A DNA stretch of 64,000 nucleotides from Loxodes magnus (taxonomy: Eukaryota; Ciliophora; Karyorelictea; Loxodida; Loxodidae). The DNA is taken from positions 1 through 64,000 of the forward strand of contig CAMPDV010000501.1 in assembly GCA_946699065.1 (NCBI GenBank). The letters are read 5' to 3'. The notes under the pieces were generated by a model, which did not search any database, had not been told where the DNA came from, and saw nothing but the letters and a program-made list of their open reading frames with translations. Made by a program: the position numbers and the translations under genes. Positions 24,928 to 36,159 of the stretch are shown piece by piece; within the stretch, counting starts at the first letter, position 1; the number at the start of each line of letters is the position of its first letter.

Positions 24928-25364
24928 AAATGGATGTCGGTCGCGTCAGTCAAACTAGTAGGTAATCTGGTGCAGTGTATACTGCATTGCGAGTAATCTC
25001 GCACTAGATGCCACCACGGGGAAGGGTGGATAAGCTCCGTTGAGACATCCCTAACTTATTCTGAGGGTTCTCTCTAGCAGTATGAAAGTTTGACTGATGG
25101 GCCTTCTAATTACCAACTTAATAACTATCTCTTATTTGGACCTTATTCAAGAAGACTGAAGCATTTGACTCAAGATTTTAGAATAATTTTTAATAAGAAG
25201 ATTCCCCATTTGGAGAAGCTGACATAACTCATCGGACCTCTAGGATTTTAACAAGAATCATGAGAACATTTTCTTAATATTAAATATTAACATTGAAAGA
25301 GCTGCGCGCCATCGAGGTGCTACGCGCCCTATAATCATTTTTATTTATTTATTTATTATTTATA
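24928..25364 (+). repeat. S2 repeat, copy 1 (SINE-like)
   Basis: About 435 bp, much more GC-rich than its surroundings. It starts ATGGATGTCGGTCGCGTCAG, contains ACCACGGGGAAGGGTGG, and ends in the tail GAGCTGCGCGCCATCGAGG...ATAATCA plus TTTA repeats. A near-identical inverted copy lies at 31,238-31,672, including the exact form of the TTTA run. The tail is shared with S1 although the bodies differ. Confidence 0.8.
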
Positions 25365-25828
25365 ACCTTTTTTGTTCTTTGTCCAAGAGTTAAGTATTAC
25401 TATCAAATGTTTTTTTAAATATATCTATCAAGATAAATTTTGTGCTTCAAAGTGTTTTTTTTGATTTTTATAACGATAAAGTAAAATAATAGATTTAATA
25501 AAAATTTTTATAATTACTCATAAATTGAGGAATTGCTTTATAAAAGTTTTTGAGAACTTCAAAAGACTTAAATTAGATAGTAGTAATAATAAATAAAACA
25601 ATCATATAATTAAAGGATTAAATTAAATACAAATTTAGTTAATAATGCTGTATACAGTAGATCTCTTTTAATTTATAATATAATTAAGTTTTTTAATTTA
25701 ATATGTCTTAAAACTTAAAAATGTGGTTGATTAGAAGAACTTATAAATGATTATTTAATTTTCTTCATCATAAAAGAATATATTAGGAAATTTTTTAAGA
25801 TAAAAGATAAATAATCAAAATGGAAAAA
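25365..25828. other. AT-rich stretch, nothing recognised
   Basis: Between the S2 repeat and the tRNA-Leu-like gene; no supported feature. Confidence 0.4.
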
Positions 25829-25912
25829 AGCATACGGTGAGACTTGAATTCCCACAGAATTTATTCTACTCAAACTTGAGTCTAGCACATAACATTGCTC
25901 GGCTATACATGC
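25829..25912 (-). tRNA. tRNA-Leu (CAA)-like gene, somewhat degenerate
   Basis: On the minus strand an A-box-like TAGCCGAGCAATG, anticodon region GACTCAAGTTT (anticodon CAA), a long variable arm as in class II tRNAs, an intact T arm (GTGGG-AATTCAAGT-CTCAC) and a six-T terminator right after the gene. The acceptor stem has about one mismatch and the anticodon stem one. It could be functional or decaying. Confidence 0.6.
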
Positions 25913-26837
25913 CTTATTTTATTAATTTGTCAATTGCTTATTCCAAATCGCAAACACGCAGTGACAAAGTTGGAAATACTTAAGATGGAATGGAAATACT
26001 TAAAATTATAGATTTATATCTAGTGATAATTTATTTTGTAAATAAATAAATCAGATATAACTTAAGATTTTATTTAATTAATTTAAATCTTAATAAGGAT
26101 ATAAATAAAAATTAACAATTTTATAAATTATTGTATTAAAGCTAATTTATTTGATATTATTTCCTTTTAATCATAAATATTCTTTAGAATTAGTTTAAAT
26201 TACATCATCAATTTTAAATTAGTTTATTTTTAATTTAAGCACTAAACAAATAAAAAATAAGGTATTTTCTTATAAAGGCATTTTAAATTTTTCTAAGAAG
26301 GTCAAATTTTAAACTTTAATATATTCAAATTAAAGGTATTATATTTACTAGATTCTGTCTTTGAGAATTATTAGGTTAGAATAATTTAAAAAGACAATCA
26401 TAATGTTTAAATAAATCTAATTAAATTTTTAATAATCCAACTTTTTCTTTTCTAGAAAGTTTTATTTTAAATTTTAGCAAAATAAATATTAAAAAATGAT
26501 AGAGATATACAATATCAAAAGCTATATAGATTTATTTCTTTATAATATTGATTAAGCAACCACTTATTCTTAATAATTTAATTAATTCTATATAATTTAT
26601 TTAAAACTAATAATAGCTGATTTATACTTAGATATATAATATATGATGAACTACTAACTATTTGTTTTATAATTTTGTTTGTTTTGTATATTTTTAATTT
26701 AGCTTAATGATTCTATAATAAAAATATATAATATAACTATTTATCTAAACTTTCCTTTATTATTTTGTAAGTTATAGTTATATTTAAAACTTTTATTTAA
26801 GTCTAGTTTAAAGTTTATAATTATATCCAAATCTAAA
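25913..26837. other. AT-rich stretch, nothing recognised
   Basis: No gene, RNA or repeat supported. Confidence 0.4.
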
Positions 26838-27150
26838 TATCTCAAGCTAATTTGCAATTAGATTACTTTAATCAACTGCAAAGAAAATTGCACCAAGATA
26901 TTACTCATCAATCAGTACCAAGTAATCTTTAAGTATACAAAAAACAAAATCAGATAAAGAAGAAATATAAGAAGAAATGGAAGAGTATAATAAGATATAG
27001 GATACACTTAATTAATTAGTAAAACATTTAAAAATATATGAAAGAAGTAACTACGAAAGTTCACAATAAATGTTTAGATAATTATAAGAAAAAAAGGATA
27101 AAATGAAGCTATAATGGAAGATGATGGAAAGTAGATGCGAATTATATGTA
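26838..27150 (+). CDS. Possible coiled-coil protein, fragmentary
   Basis: Plus-strand reading gives LQLDYFNQLQRKLHQDITHQ and then, in another frame, EEIQEEMEEYNKIQDTLNQL and MFRQLQEKKDKMKLQWKMM. These Glu/Lys/Gln heptad-like stretches stand out from the flanks. The frame change could be bridged by a GT...AG segment of about 32 nt near 26,930. No clear start or stop. The 3' part (about 27,100-27,215) recurs at 44,540-44,680. Confidence 0.3.
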
Positions 27151-29261
27151 TAAAGCTAATAATTTAATTTATTTATATTTTTAATTTTAATGTTTAGTGT
27201 ATTAAATAGATAATATTAGTTTTCTCTTTATTTTTAATAATTAATAATCTTAAGAGTTATATAGAAATATACAAATAATTAAAACTTAAATTTAATATAA
27301 ATTATCTTCTTAAGATTCATTTTTTTTAATTTATATAATATGATAAATTACTAATAGAAGTTAAATTATAATAATTCTTAATTAACAAAAATAATGTTTA
27401 AAAATATAAAAATTAGCTTTATTTCTTAAGATTATAATTTAGAGAACATTTTAAAATTAATTATTTGTAATCCTAATAAATAAGAAAATATAAATTTTAA
27501 TTTTAATTAATTATATAAGAAAATAAATATATTAAAGAATGAGTAATTAATTTAATTACACATACAACAGTTATCTAACTTAAAACGTCTATTTTTTAAT
27601 TTTAATTATTTCTTATTCTTTCAGATATATATTTAACTTTTTATTTTTAATATCAATTTAGTTTATAGATTTATCGAAAGAAGATTATTGCATGTATAAT
27701 TTTAAGTTTATTTTATATATAATTAATTCTAATTGCAATGTGATTTATTATTCAAGTATACTTTTATTTTTATATACCATAAAAAATTAAAAACTTTATT
27801 TATTTGTGATTATCTTAAAGTATTGAAGATAAAGACTATTAATAAATAATCTATTAGTAATATTTTAAAGAGCTTGTAGAGCTTTTTTCTAATTTTATGA
27901 AGAAATAAAATGCATTTAAATTAATTTAATTTAATTACTTAGCTTTATTTAGAAAGCATTAACTATTTAATCTTAGAACTAAAGTATTTATATTTAGATT
28001 TATTATTTAAATAAGTATTACATAATTCTAGTAAATCATATTTATTTATGTTTCTTCTTAAAGCTATCCTAATTAATTAATCTTTAAACTAAACTAACTA
28101 AAGAAAAAAATGATATAAAAGTAAGATATAAAGTTAATTATTTTTATTTAACTTTAATTTTTTATACAATATTAAGTTTGATGTAGGTCTTATTTGAATA
28201 AAAGCTAACTATAATTTTTTAATTTAATGTCTAAAGCAAATAACTTAATAACTATAAGCATATTATACTTAAATCTAAATTATTTTTATTTATTCAAATT
28301 AATTTATAAGTAATTTAGAATAAATTAGTATATTTATTTAAGTTTTCTTTTAATGACAATATTATTTGATGGAGTGATCAGATTGAAAAAGTTCTTAAAT
28401 CCTTTTATAGATTAATATCTTTAGCAGTAATAATTATGAAACTAATTAAATAAATTTTATATTTTAAGATGTTTTATTATAAAGTTTAATAATATAGATA
28501 ATTATTAAGAACTATGCCTCTATTTTTATATTCTTTATAATTTGGAAATAATATAATATTATAATATTATACTTTTTATTCTTAACTTTGATATTAAATT
28601 TAATTAAACTATTAAAAATAAATAAATTAAATTTTTCTTTTCTTTATTTAATTAATTAGTTCAAACATTCTACCTACATTGTTTTATCCCTCATCTAATT
28701 AAATATAACTTACTAACTAAGGAATATAATATTTATATTTATATTTAATTTCTGTTTATGTTATTATAATATTAATATGTATCTTTCAGTTATATGCAAT
28801 TTTTCTAGATTTAATATTCTATTTTATTTTTATGTTTATAATTTTATAAGTTAATTATTTAAAGAGTAAATTGTATAAACTTAATTATTTTCTTAATGTT
28901 TATTTATTATTTTAGTATAATATTAATAAAATAAATAACTTATTATATTTATTATTTTTTATATATTATTTTAGCATTTTCCTGTATTTATTATTATTTT
29001 TCTGATATATATAAAATCATATAAAATATTAAAAAATGTAATAATTATATATATGATAAAATATAATAAAAATACGATGCTTGATACATAATCAAAAACT
29101 TAAATATTTTACTAGTTTATATATATAAATAGATCCATAGCTTATAAACATTAAGCATAGTAAATTAAGAAATAAGATAAAATAACTTATATTAATGATA
29201 TATACACTAATTTATTTAAAAACATCCTTAAAGTATTTTAATTAATTAATTTCAACTAAAA
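27151..29261. other. AT-rich stretch, nothing recognised
   Basis: Mostly A/T homopolymers and simple patterns; no supported feature on either strand. Confidence 0.45.
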
Positions 29262-29556
29262 ATGTTTTTGGACCGGAAACTCCTTTCCGATTGCACGACC
29301 CGACGCTCTCTTTTTATGGAATAACGGGATATCCTGTTGTGCTCCAGGCACAGCTGCTATGGAGCTCCATCGCTATTAGCAGCCAGGCTTCAAGCCCCTA
29401 CCAAGAGCGGATAATCTCAAAGACAATATTCCCTTCAGAAAATGACTCTGACTAGGGACTTTCTCAGCGACAGGAAAGGAACTTGTTCCTAGCCATAAAA
29501 CCAGAAAGTGTTGTCACGAAGTTCATTCTCAGCTCCCACCATCTTTTCAATTCCCT
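29262..29556 (+). repeat. R290 GC-rich dispersed repeat, copy 2
   Basis: Starts GGACCGGAAACTCCTTTCCG and ends CTCCCACCATCTTTTCAATT. High similarity to 1,925-2,213 over the whole length with scattered substitutions. It lies inside the interval bounded by the inverted S2 repeats, as copy 1 lies inside the interval bounded by inverted S1 repeats. Confidence 0.75.
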
Positions 29557-31237
29557 TAAAGTATTTTATTTTATAAAGTTTTATATTAATTAGAAAAATT
29601 AAAAATTAAAGTAATTTTAATTAAATTTTATCTAAATTAATTAAATCCATTTATCAAATTAAAAAAAATTAAATCTATCATTAATAAGTCAAATCTTAGT
29701 TTATATGTGAAAAAAATGTTCTAGAAGCAAAAATAATATCCACTATCTACTATTTTAAATATTCTAACTATTAAATTATTAAGAAAAGATATTATTATTT
29801 TTAAGAAGTAAGCAATAGAAAGATTTTAAACTAAAATAAGCTTAATTATAATATTTTAATATATTTTCTAATAAATAATCTCTATTTAATATTTTTAGGA
29901 CTAGTTATTAATCTCTTAAATTTGTTTTATATAATTAATTTAGTCGCTTTTATTTTAGAATAATCCATTTTTTAGTATTTTTACTAAAAATTTGATTATT
30001 TTTTTAATTATTAAACGATTAAGGTTAAACCTTAGATCTTCTATTATTGGGTTTGTATATATTAAAGTAATTTATCTTTTATTTATTTACTTTCTTATAT
30101 TAAGTAAAATCATATTTATTTCTTAGAAAAATTTGAACAATTAAAAGAAAGCCATATAATTTAAGTAGATATAATAGATTTATAGAAATAGAGTAAAAAG
30201 CATACAAAAAAAGGATATAAAAGGTGTGTTACCAGCATCTCAATAATTATAAGAGAAACTTGAAAGGCTGCAATGATAAAAGAAAATACATGCAGCATAA
30301 TTTATTTATCTTATAATTAGTAAATTACTTATTACATATCTTTTTAGTTTAATATAAATTAAATAGAGCCAAAACTTACTCTGTTGTATGTGAAAAATTT
30401 TTAAACATGCAATCAAGAAATGAGAAATAAATTATCTTATGTAGAAAATTATTAAATAGAATGCTAAGTAAAGAATCTTCAAGACAGATAATTTTTCTGA
30501 AATGTAAATTAACAAAGCTAACAGAATAAAATATATAGACTTTAAATCTAAATTAAATAGGAATATCTATTAGAGCAAGTGCTAAATTTAATGAAAATGA
30601 TGTAAAAACATGGAATGTGTAGCCTAATAATATATGGAAAAATAGAAATATTTTAGACAGAAGAATAAGCCTCCTAAAAAATAGAGAAATATGTAATTTA
30701 TAAAAAAATAACAAGCATTTCTATTAGATTAAATAAAGTTTTAAAACTTTAATTATAAATAAATATTAAGAAAGAGATATAAAATATATTAAAAAGTAAA
30801 TAAACTTAATTTTTAGATAATTAGTTCATTTATGTAAAAAAATTAATAATTGATGCAGAAAATTTATCTAATAAAATATGCTCATAATTATAAAATAAAT
30901 AAATTGATATATTTATACTAAAAGGCTAATGTTGCTAATATAGAAATTAAAATATTTTAGAAGAACTATATTCAAGGTATTGGCCTATAAAAAGCGTAAA
31001 ATTATCTGATCTTTTACTATGTATAAACTTAAAAATATTGAATCTTTGATATATTGATTTGGAAGATTTAAATTTAACTTTCTTCTAAAATTTAGTAATT
31101 TTAAAATACATTTATTTATATTTTTCAGATAATATAACAAGCTAGTTTTTATTATATTATTGCTTTAAATTGAATCAAAAAGAGATATAAATCAAAATAA
31201 AAAATCTGAATAGTAATACTCTAACACAAATATAGAT
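29557..31237. other. AT-rich stretch with weak plus-strand coding look
   Basis: Around 30,130-30,730 the plus strand reads as basic, helical protein segments (for example EQLKESHIIQVDIIDLQKQ and LLNRMLSKESSRQIIFLK) in changing frames. I recognise no family and cannot set ends. Confidence 0.25.
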
Positions 31238-31672
31238 AAATAATAAATAAATAAATAAAAATGATTATAGAGCGCGTAGCACCTCGATGACGCGCAGCTC
31301 TTTCAATATTAATATTTAATATTAAGAAAATGTTCTCATGATTCTTGTTAAATCCTAGAGGTCCGATGAGTTATGTCAGCTTCTCCAAATGGGGAATCTT
31401 CTTATTAAAAATTATTCTAAAATCTTGAGTCAAATGCTTCAGTCTTCTTGAATAAGGTCCAAATAAGAGATAGTTATTAAGTTGGTAATTAGAAGGCCCA
31501 TCAGTCAAACTTTCATACTGCTAGAGAGAAACCTCAGAATAAGTTAGGGATGCCTCAACGGAGCTTATCCACCCTTCCCCGTGGTGGCGTCTAGTGCGAG
31601 ATTACTCGCAATGCAGTATACACTGCACCAGATTACCTACTAGTTTGACTGACGCGGCCGACATCCATTTTA
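31238..31672 (-). repeat. S2 repeat, copy 2 (SINE-like)
   Basis: Inverted, near-identical copy of 24,928-25,364, with the 3' tail and TTTA run toward the interior. About 6 kb separates the two. Small differences include CGGCCGCG for CGGTCGCG near the 5' end and a base missing in the tail hairpin. Confidence 0.8.
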
Positions 31673-32244
31673 TTTAATAATTATAATAATAATTAAAATT
31701 TTTGTTTTATTTATTTATGTCCTAATTTAAATCAAATAAGTCTAAATAAAGAGTAAATAAAAATGTTTTTAAATATATATATATAGTTAGAAAATATAAA
31801 TTAAAAGAGATTATAAATAACTACTAAAAATATAATAATTAATAAATAAATTATTTAATATGCTGTATTATTTAAGATTTAGCTAACTTTTGTAATTTTA
31901 TTAAGTAAGCATATTTAGTTTATAAGATTAAATTTTTAAGGAAACAATTGAAAAATATTATTTATCAAATTAAATACTTTCAAGTATTTTAGTTTGAAAA
32001 GTAGGAAAACTAAAAAAATATAAATAAAACAATAAAATTTGCTTAATTTAATTTTAAAATTTTATAAACTTTTAAATCTAAATCTCCTAAACTGAAATAT
32101 TAACTAAATTTAAAATAACTAAGATATAAATAATTATGATTTAAAGGTCTTAATATATGTAGAAATATTGTTAATTTAATTAAATAAGTTTAATTATTTT
32201 AAACAAAAAATATAATTTATATAAACATTTCTAATATTTAGGAT
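31673..32244. other. AT-rich stretch, nothing recognised
   Basis: Only simple AT patterns, including a short TA run near 31,777. Confidence 0.45.
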
Positions 32245-32279
32245 ACTTTATTTAAGTTATTTCATTCTTATAAAGTAAA

Positions 32280-32352
32280 GCCCGGCTAGCTCAGTCGGTA
32301 GAGCGTCAGACTCTTAATCTGGTGGTCGTGGGTTCGAGCCCCACGTTGGGCG
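32280..32352 (+). tRNA. tRNA-Lys (CTT), second copy
   Basis: Same cloverleaf as the 21,071 copy with T stem GTGGG-TTCGAGC, which pairs better than the GTAGG of the first copy. Anticodon CTT. Confidence 0.95.
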
Positions 32353-32389
32353 TTTTTAATATTATTACTTATTAGAAATAACAAAATAG

Positions 32390-32461
32390 TTCCGCATCCG
32401 GGGCTTGAACCCGGGTCTTTCGGGTGAGAGCCGAATATCCTGACCACTAGACTAATGCGGA
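32390..32461 (-). tRNA. tRNA-Glu (CTC), second copy
   Basis: Same sequence as the 20,962 copy as far as I can read, anticodon CTC, convergent with tRNA-Lys at the same spacing. Confidence 0.95.
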
Positions 32462-32497
32462 TTTAATTAAATAGTAATAAAAAGTATTTAAATAAAC

Positions 32498-34619
32498 TTG
32501 ATATAAAGCAAGTCTATTATTCTACCCCCTAGTAATCTTTTAAATCTTGAAAATATTTAGTAAAAAATAATTTAATAAGTTTCATTGTATGAACTTTAAA
32601 ATAATTAAAAAGGCTTTTTATAGAATTTTTTAATTTTTAAAGAAATAAAAAATATTTAACTACATAATAATTAAAAAAATATAATATAAAATTTTTTAAT
32701 TCATTTTTTTCATATCATTTACGAAATAAAAAATGTTGAAATAAGAATTTTAATAGTGTTAATTTCTTAATAAAATTCGGTATCTTGACAAAATATTCTC
32801 AATCTATAATTAAAGAGCTAAATTATTTTATATTAATTATATTGCTATTTATTCTCTATAAGTTATAAAAGCATTTTTGATTTAAGAAATATAACTTAAA
32901 CATATTTGTTATTTCTTCAAATAAATAATAAATTTCTTATATATCTCTATTAAGATATAAAGTTACAAATCATTTAAGTATATATTTTATAATAATAATT
33001 TGTATTTAAAATTAAATATTTCAAGTACGATGGAAAAACTAATACTTAATAAATAAGCCACTCTTTAATTTATTTTAGCTTGCCTCATATTAATAATATT
33101 TTTAATATATAGTTCCCAGACATATCTATATACTATATTTATATTCTATTTATTTTTAGTTTCTTAAATATTTTTTTAAAATTATATCTAAAAAAGAATG
33201 TTGAAAATCTTTATGCTATGTATAAATACATATAAAAAAAGAAGACATGTGTAATACTTTTTCTATCAAAGATTTATTAATAATTAAATTTTATTGCAAA
33301 AAACTCTATTTACTTTAAAAAATGTAAATATTATTCTTTTATCAAATAAATTTAAGTAAGAAGATTAATATTTATATAACTTAATTTAGAAGGTATATTA
33401 AAATACTGTGAATAAATAGAATGAAATAATTAAAAACAATTAAGTAAAGTATAAATAGAATTTAAATTAAATAATTAAAAAATGTAAAAGTATTAAGTTT
33501 GAATAGTTATTATAATAATAACAGACTTAGTTCTTTATTTTATATTCCTTTCTAAATCAACTAATATACTTCTCTTTTTTTATATAAACCAAAAATTATA
33601 AAAGTTAAAGAAATTCTTATATGAATATTAAAATATATAAATAAAAGCTTTGAAGGGCTATAAGAAAAGATTCTTCATGATATAAAATGCATATTTTAGC
33701 AAATATAATCTTTCAATTTCTTGAGCTCAAATCCTATTTATTACTCATATTTAAAGGTATAAGGTTTATCTGCTATATTTAAAAAATAACTAAAGCTTAA
33801 GCCTAACTAATAATTTTTGTGATATAGCCTATAATCTCGAATAATATACTAATGTATATTAATTAAATGTTTGAAGATTATATTATTTTAATACTCCAGC
33901 ATTTAAAAGGTCAGAATTTACATGATTGTTTTACTATCTTTGAAAGACTTATACAAAGAATATTTTAATTTACGATTGAATTTTATTTATGAAGTATGAA
34001 TGGTATTACCAAACTAAATATTTATTTCATAGTATTAAATTAAATTTGCATCATAATACAAACTTTTTTAACTTAAGAAAGCAAAAGTTTTTAAATTTAA
34101 TAATGAAATGGTATTAAATTAAATTTTATTTGTACTATTTAGCATTTTAAGATGATAATCATTACATTTATTTAATTTCTTCTTTAAATCACACAAAATT
34201 CTTTTCTAAAATTTATTATAATGCATGGAATAAAATTTCCAGTATACTTATATCATAAAATATTAGTTTAAAGATGAAAATGAAATAATTTATTTTTTAG
34301 ATAATTGAGATTTATATTATTAACTTTATAATTTATTTTACTAATTACTAAATCTCTTTAAAATGTTTTTAAATTTGTTAGATTAAATATGTTCATTTGC
34401 CTTTTTTATAATTATAATTAAAATTTTTGAATGAAGATTTACTAGAATATTTAAAAAAATAATTAGATTTTAGTATTAAAATAATAGTAATTCCTATTTC
34501 AATTAGATATTATTTAATTAGTTACTGAATTTAAATTTTTATTTAATTAATATTTTCCAAAATGTATATTTTGCAGTTAAATTACTGAATATTTTAAATT
34601 CAATTAAAAGAAATAATTT
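32498..34619. other. AT-rich stretch, nothing recognised
   Basis: No gene, RNA or repeat supported. Confidence 0.45.
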
Positions 34620-35445
34620 TCATACTAAATTTTCTAGTTGTTTGCACAACATACTCACACAATCGACACAGTCTGAAACTACTTCTTTCTTTATTTCAAC
34701 AGTCTTATGACTAATTATGAATTTAGCTTCTCCCATTGTCTGATATTATTTATATTTATACTTTAACATTTTGTAAGAATAAGGCTTTAACTCTTTCTTT
34801 AGTTTGATCCAATATCTACGACTTGAATGATAATACTTCTATGATATTTTAACAAAAAGCATTGCTTAATTTCTATTCCATTCATCGGCTAATAATGGTT
34901 TAAATACATATAATCATCTTCGCTTTATTTGTTTTTCTGTCTTTATAATTTCTCCTTAGTGTATATTCTTATTGAGATGTCTAGCTATTTTAGTCCATCT
35001 ATAATAGAAGTTGCGAAGTTTCATTTTGTCAATGACAAACTAATCTTCTTCATACAACCATTAATCTACAAGCTGTTTTAAGTTTTTAATATTCTAATTT
35101 TAGATGATTTAAATTAAATAAAATAATTAATTTAAACTAAAGTTTTAAATTAAATAAAACTAAATTAAATAGTTATACTTTAAATGTATAAGCATTTCAA
35201 CTATTCTTATAAAGATAAAAACTAACTACCAAAATTTATCTATTTATAGTTTAAGCTAAAGTAATTAGATATTCCTCATAAACTTAGTTATCTTTATTAG
35301 TTATTTTATCTTAACTTTATATTAATTTAAGATACCAATCATTTAATACTCTTATAATATCACTAATTGAATAATCTTAATCAACTTATTTTTTAATTTT
35401 CTAATTAATATTCCTTCTATCATCCTAAAGTAATAATTAATATTC
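34620..35445 (-). CDS. Myb/SANT-like DNA-binding protein
   Basis: The main exon (35,093-34,620) contains two Myb-type helical repeats: QWLYEEDQFVIDK...RWTKIARHLNK...KQIKRRW, then LLADEWNRNQAML...RRYWIKLKKELKPY. The spaced tryptophan/aromatic residues and EED are as in Myb repeats, with QIKRRW matching the third helix. It ends ENLV followed by TGA at 34,620-34,622. Upstream, a helical exon (VLNDWYLKLIQSQDKITN...EEYLITLAQTINRQ, to 35,230) joins in phase through a GTAGTTAG...AATTAG segment of 136 nt, a plausible intron. The start is not defined. A nuclear DNA-binding role (transcription factor or telomere/chromatin protein) is inferred from the fold; one in-frame TGA reads as Trp in the KRRWLYVFKP region. 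Confidence 0.6.
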
Positions 35446-36159
35446 TTTAATCTAATAAATTTTAAATTATTATTTATGCATAAATAATAAAAAGTAAATG
35501 TTTAAATAGAATATTAGCTTATATATTCACTAGTTTATTCTAAATATTTTATTAACTAAATTCTAAGATTTAATTATTATACTTATACCTTTATTAAATT
35601 AATTATATTATATTGCTAATATAGTTATTTAAATATACTTTTTAAATAATTTATCTATTTTATTACATTTTATTTAAAGTTAAGAAATTTAATTAAATCA
35701 ATTTTCATTTAAATAGTAAAATAAATTAGTTTATAGAATAAGTTAAAAATAATGAGAGTTGCATTATAGAAATATTTTATTTTAGTTTTCTCAAGTAAAA
35801 TAAAAGTTTCTTTATTTTAAATTTTGTAAATAAATAAAATTATAAAATAAATTTATTTAAGCATCTATAATCTTAATAATTGCTATTAATTTTACATTTT
35901 ATGGTTTTATTTTAATTTTTAAATTAGCAAGTGTTAAGTTATGAGATAAGGATTATTTTATTAAATTAATATAATAAAAATTTTTAATGAATAACTAGAA
36001 ATGCTTAAAAATAATTAAATAAATAAAATAATTTTAAATTTAAGAGTTAACTTAGTCTTTGTATATTAGTTTATGTTTAAAATTAATTTTTATTTTTTAA
36101 ACCTTTAAATAAAATATTGACTTGAATAATAATAATATATAAATTTAAGTTTTCCTTTT
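35446..36159. other. AT-rich stretch, nothing recognised
   Basis: No supported feature; would hold the upstream region of the Myb-like gene. Confidence 0.4.

Larger units (their letters stand above)
32245..32497 (-). repeat. tRNA-pair inverted duplication, right arm
   Basis: Reverse complement of about 20,926-21,180, covering both tRNA genes and short flanks. Confidence 0.8.
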
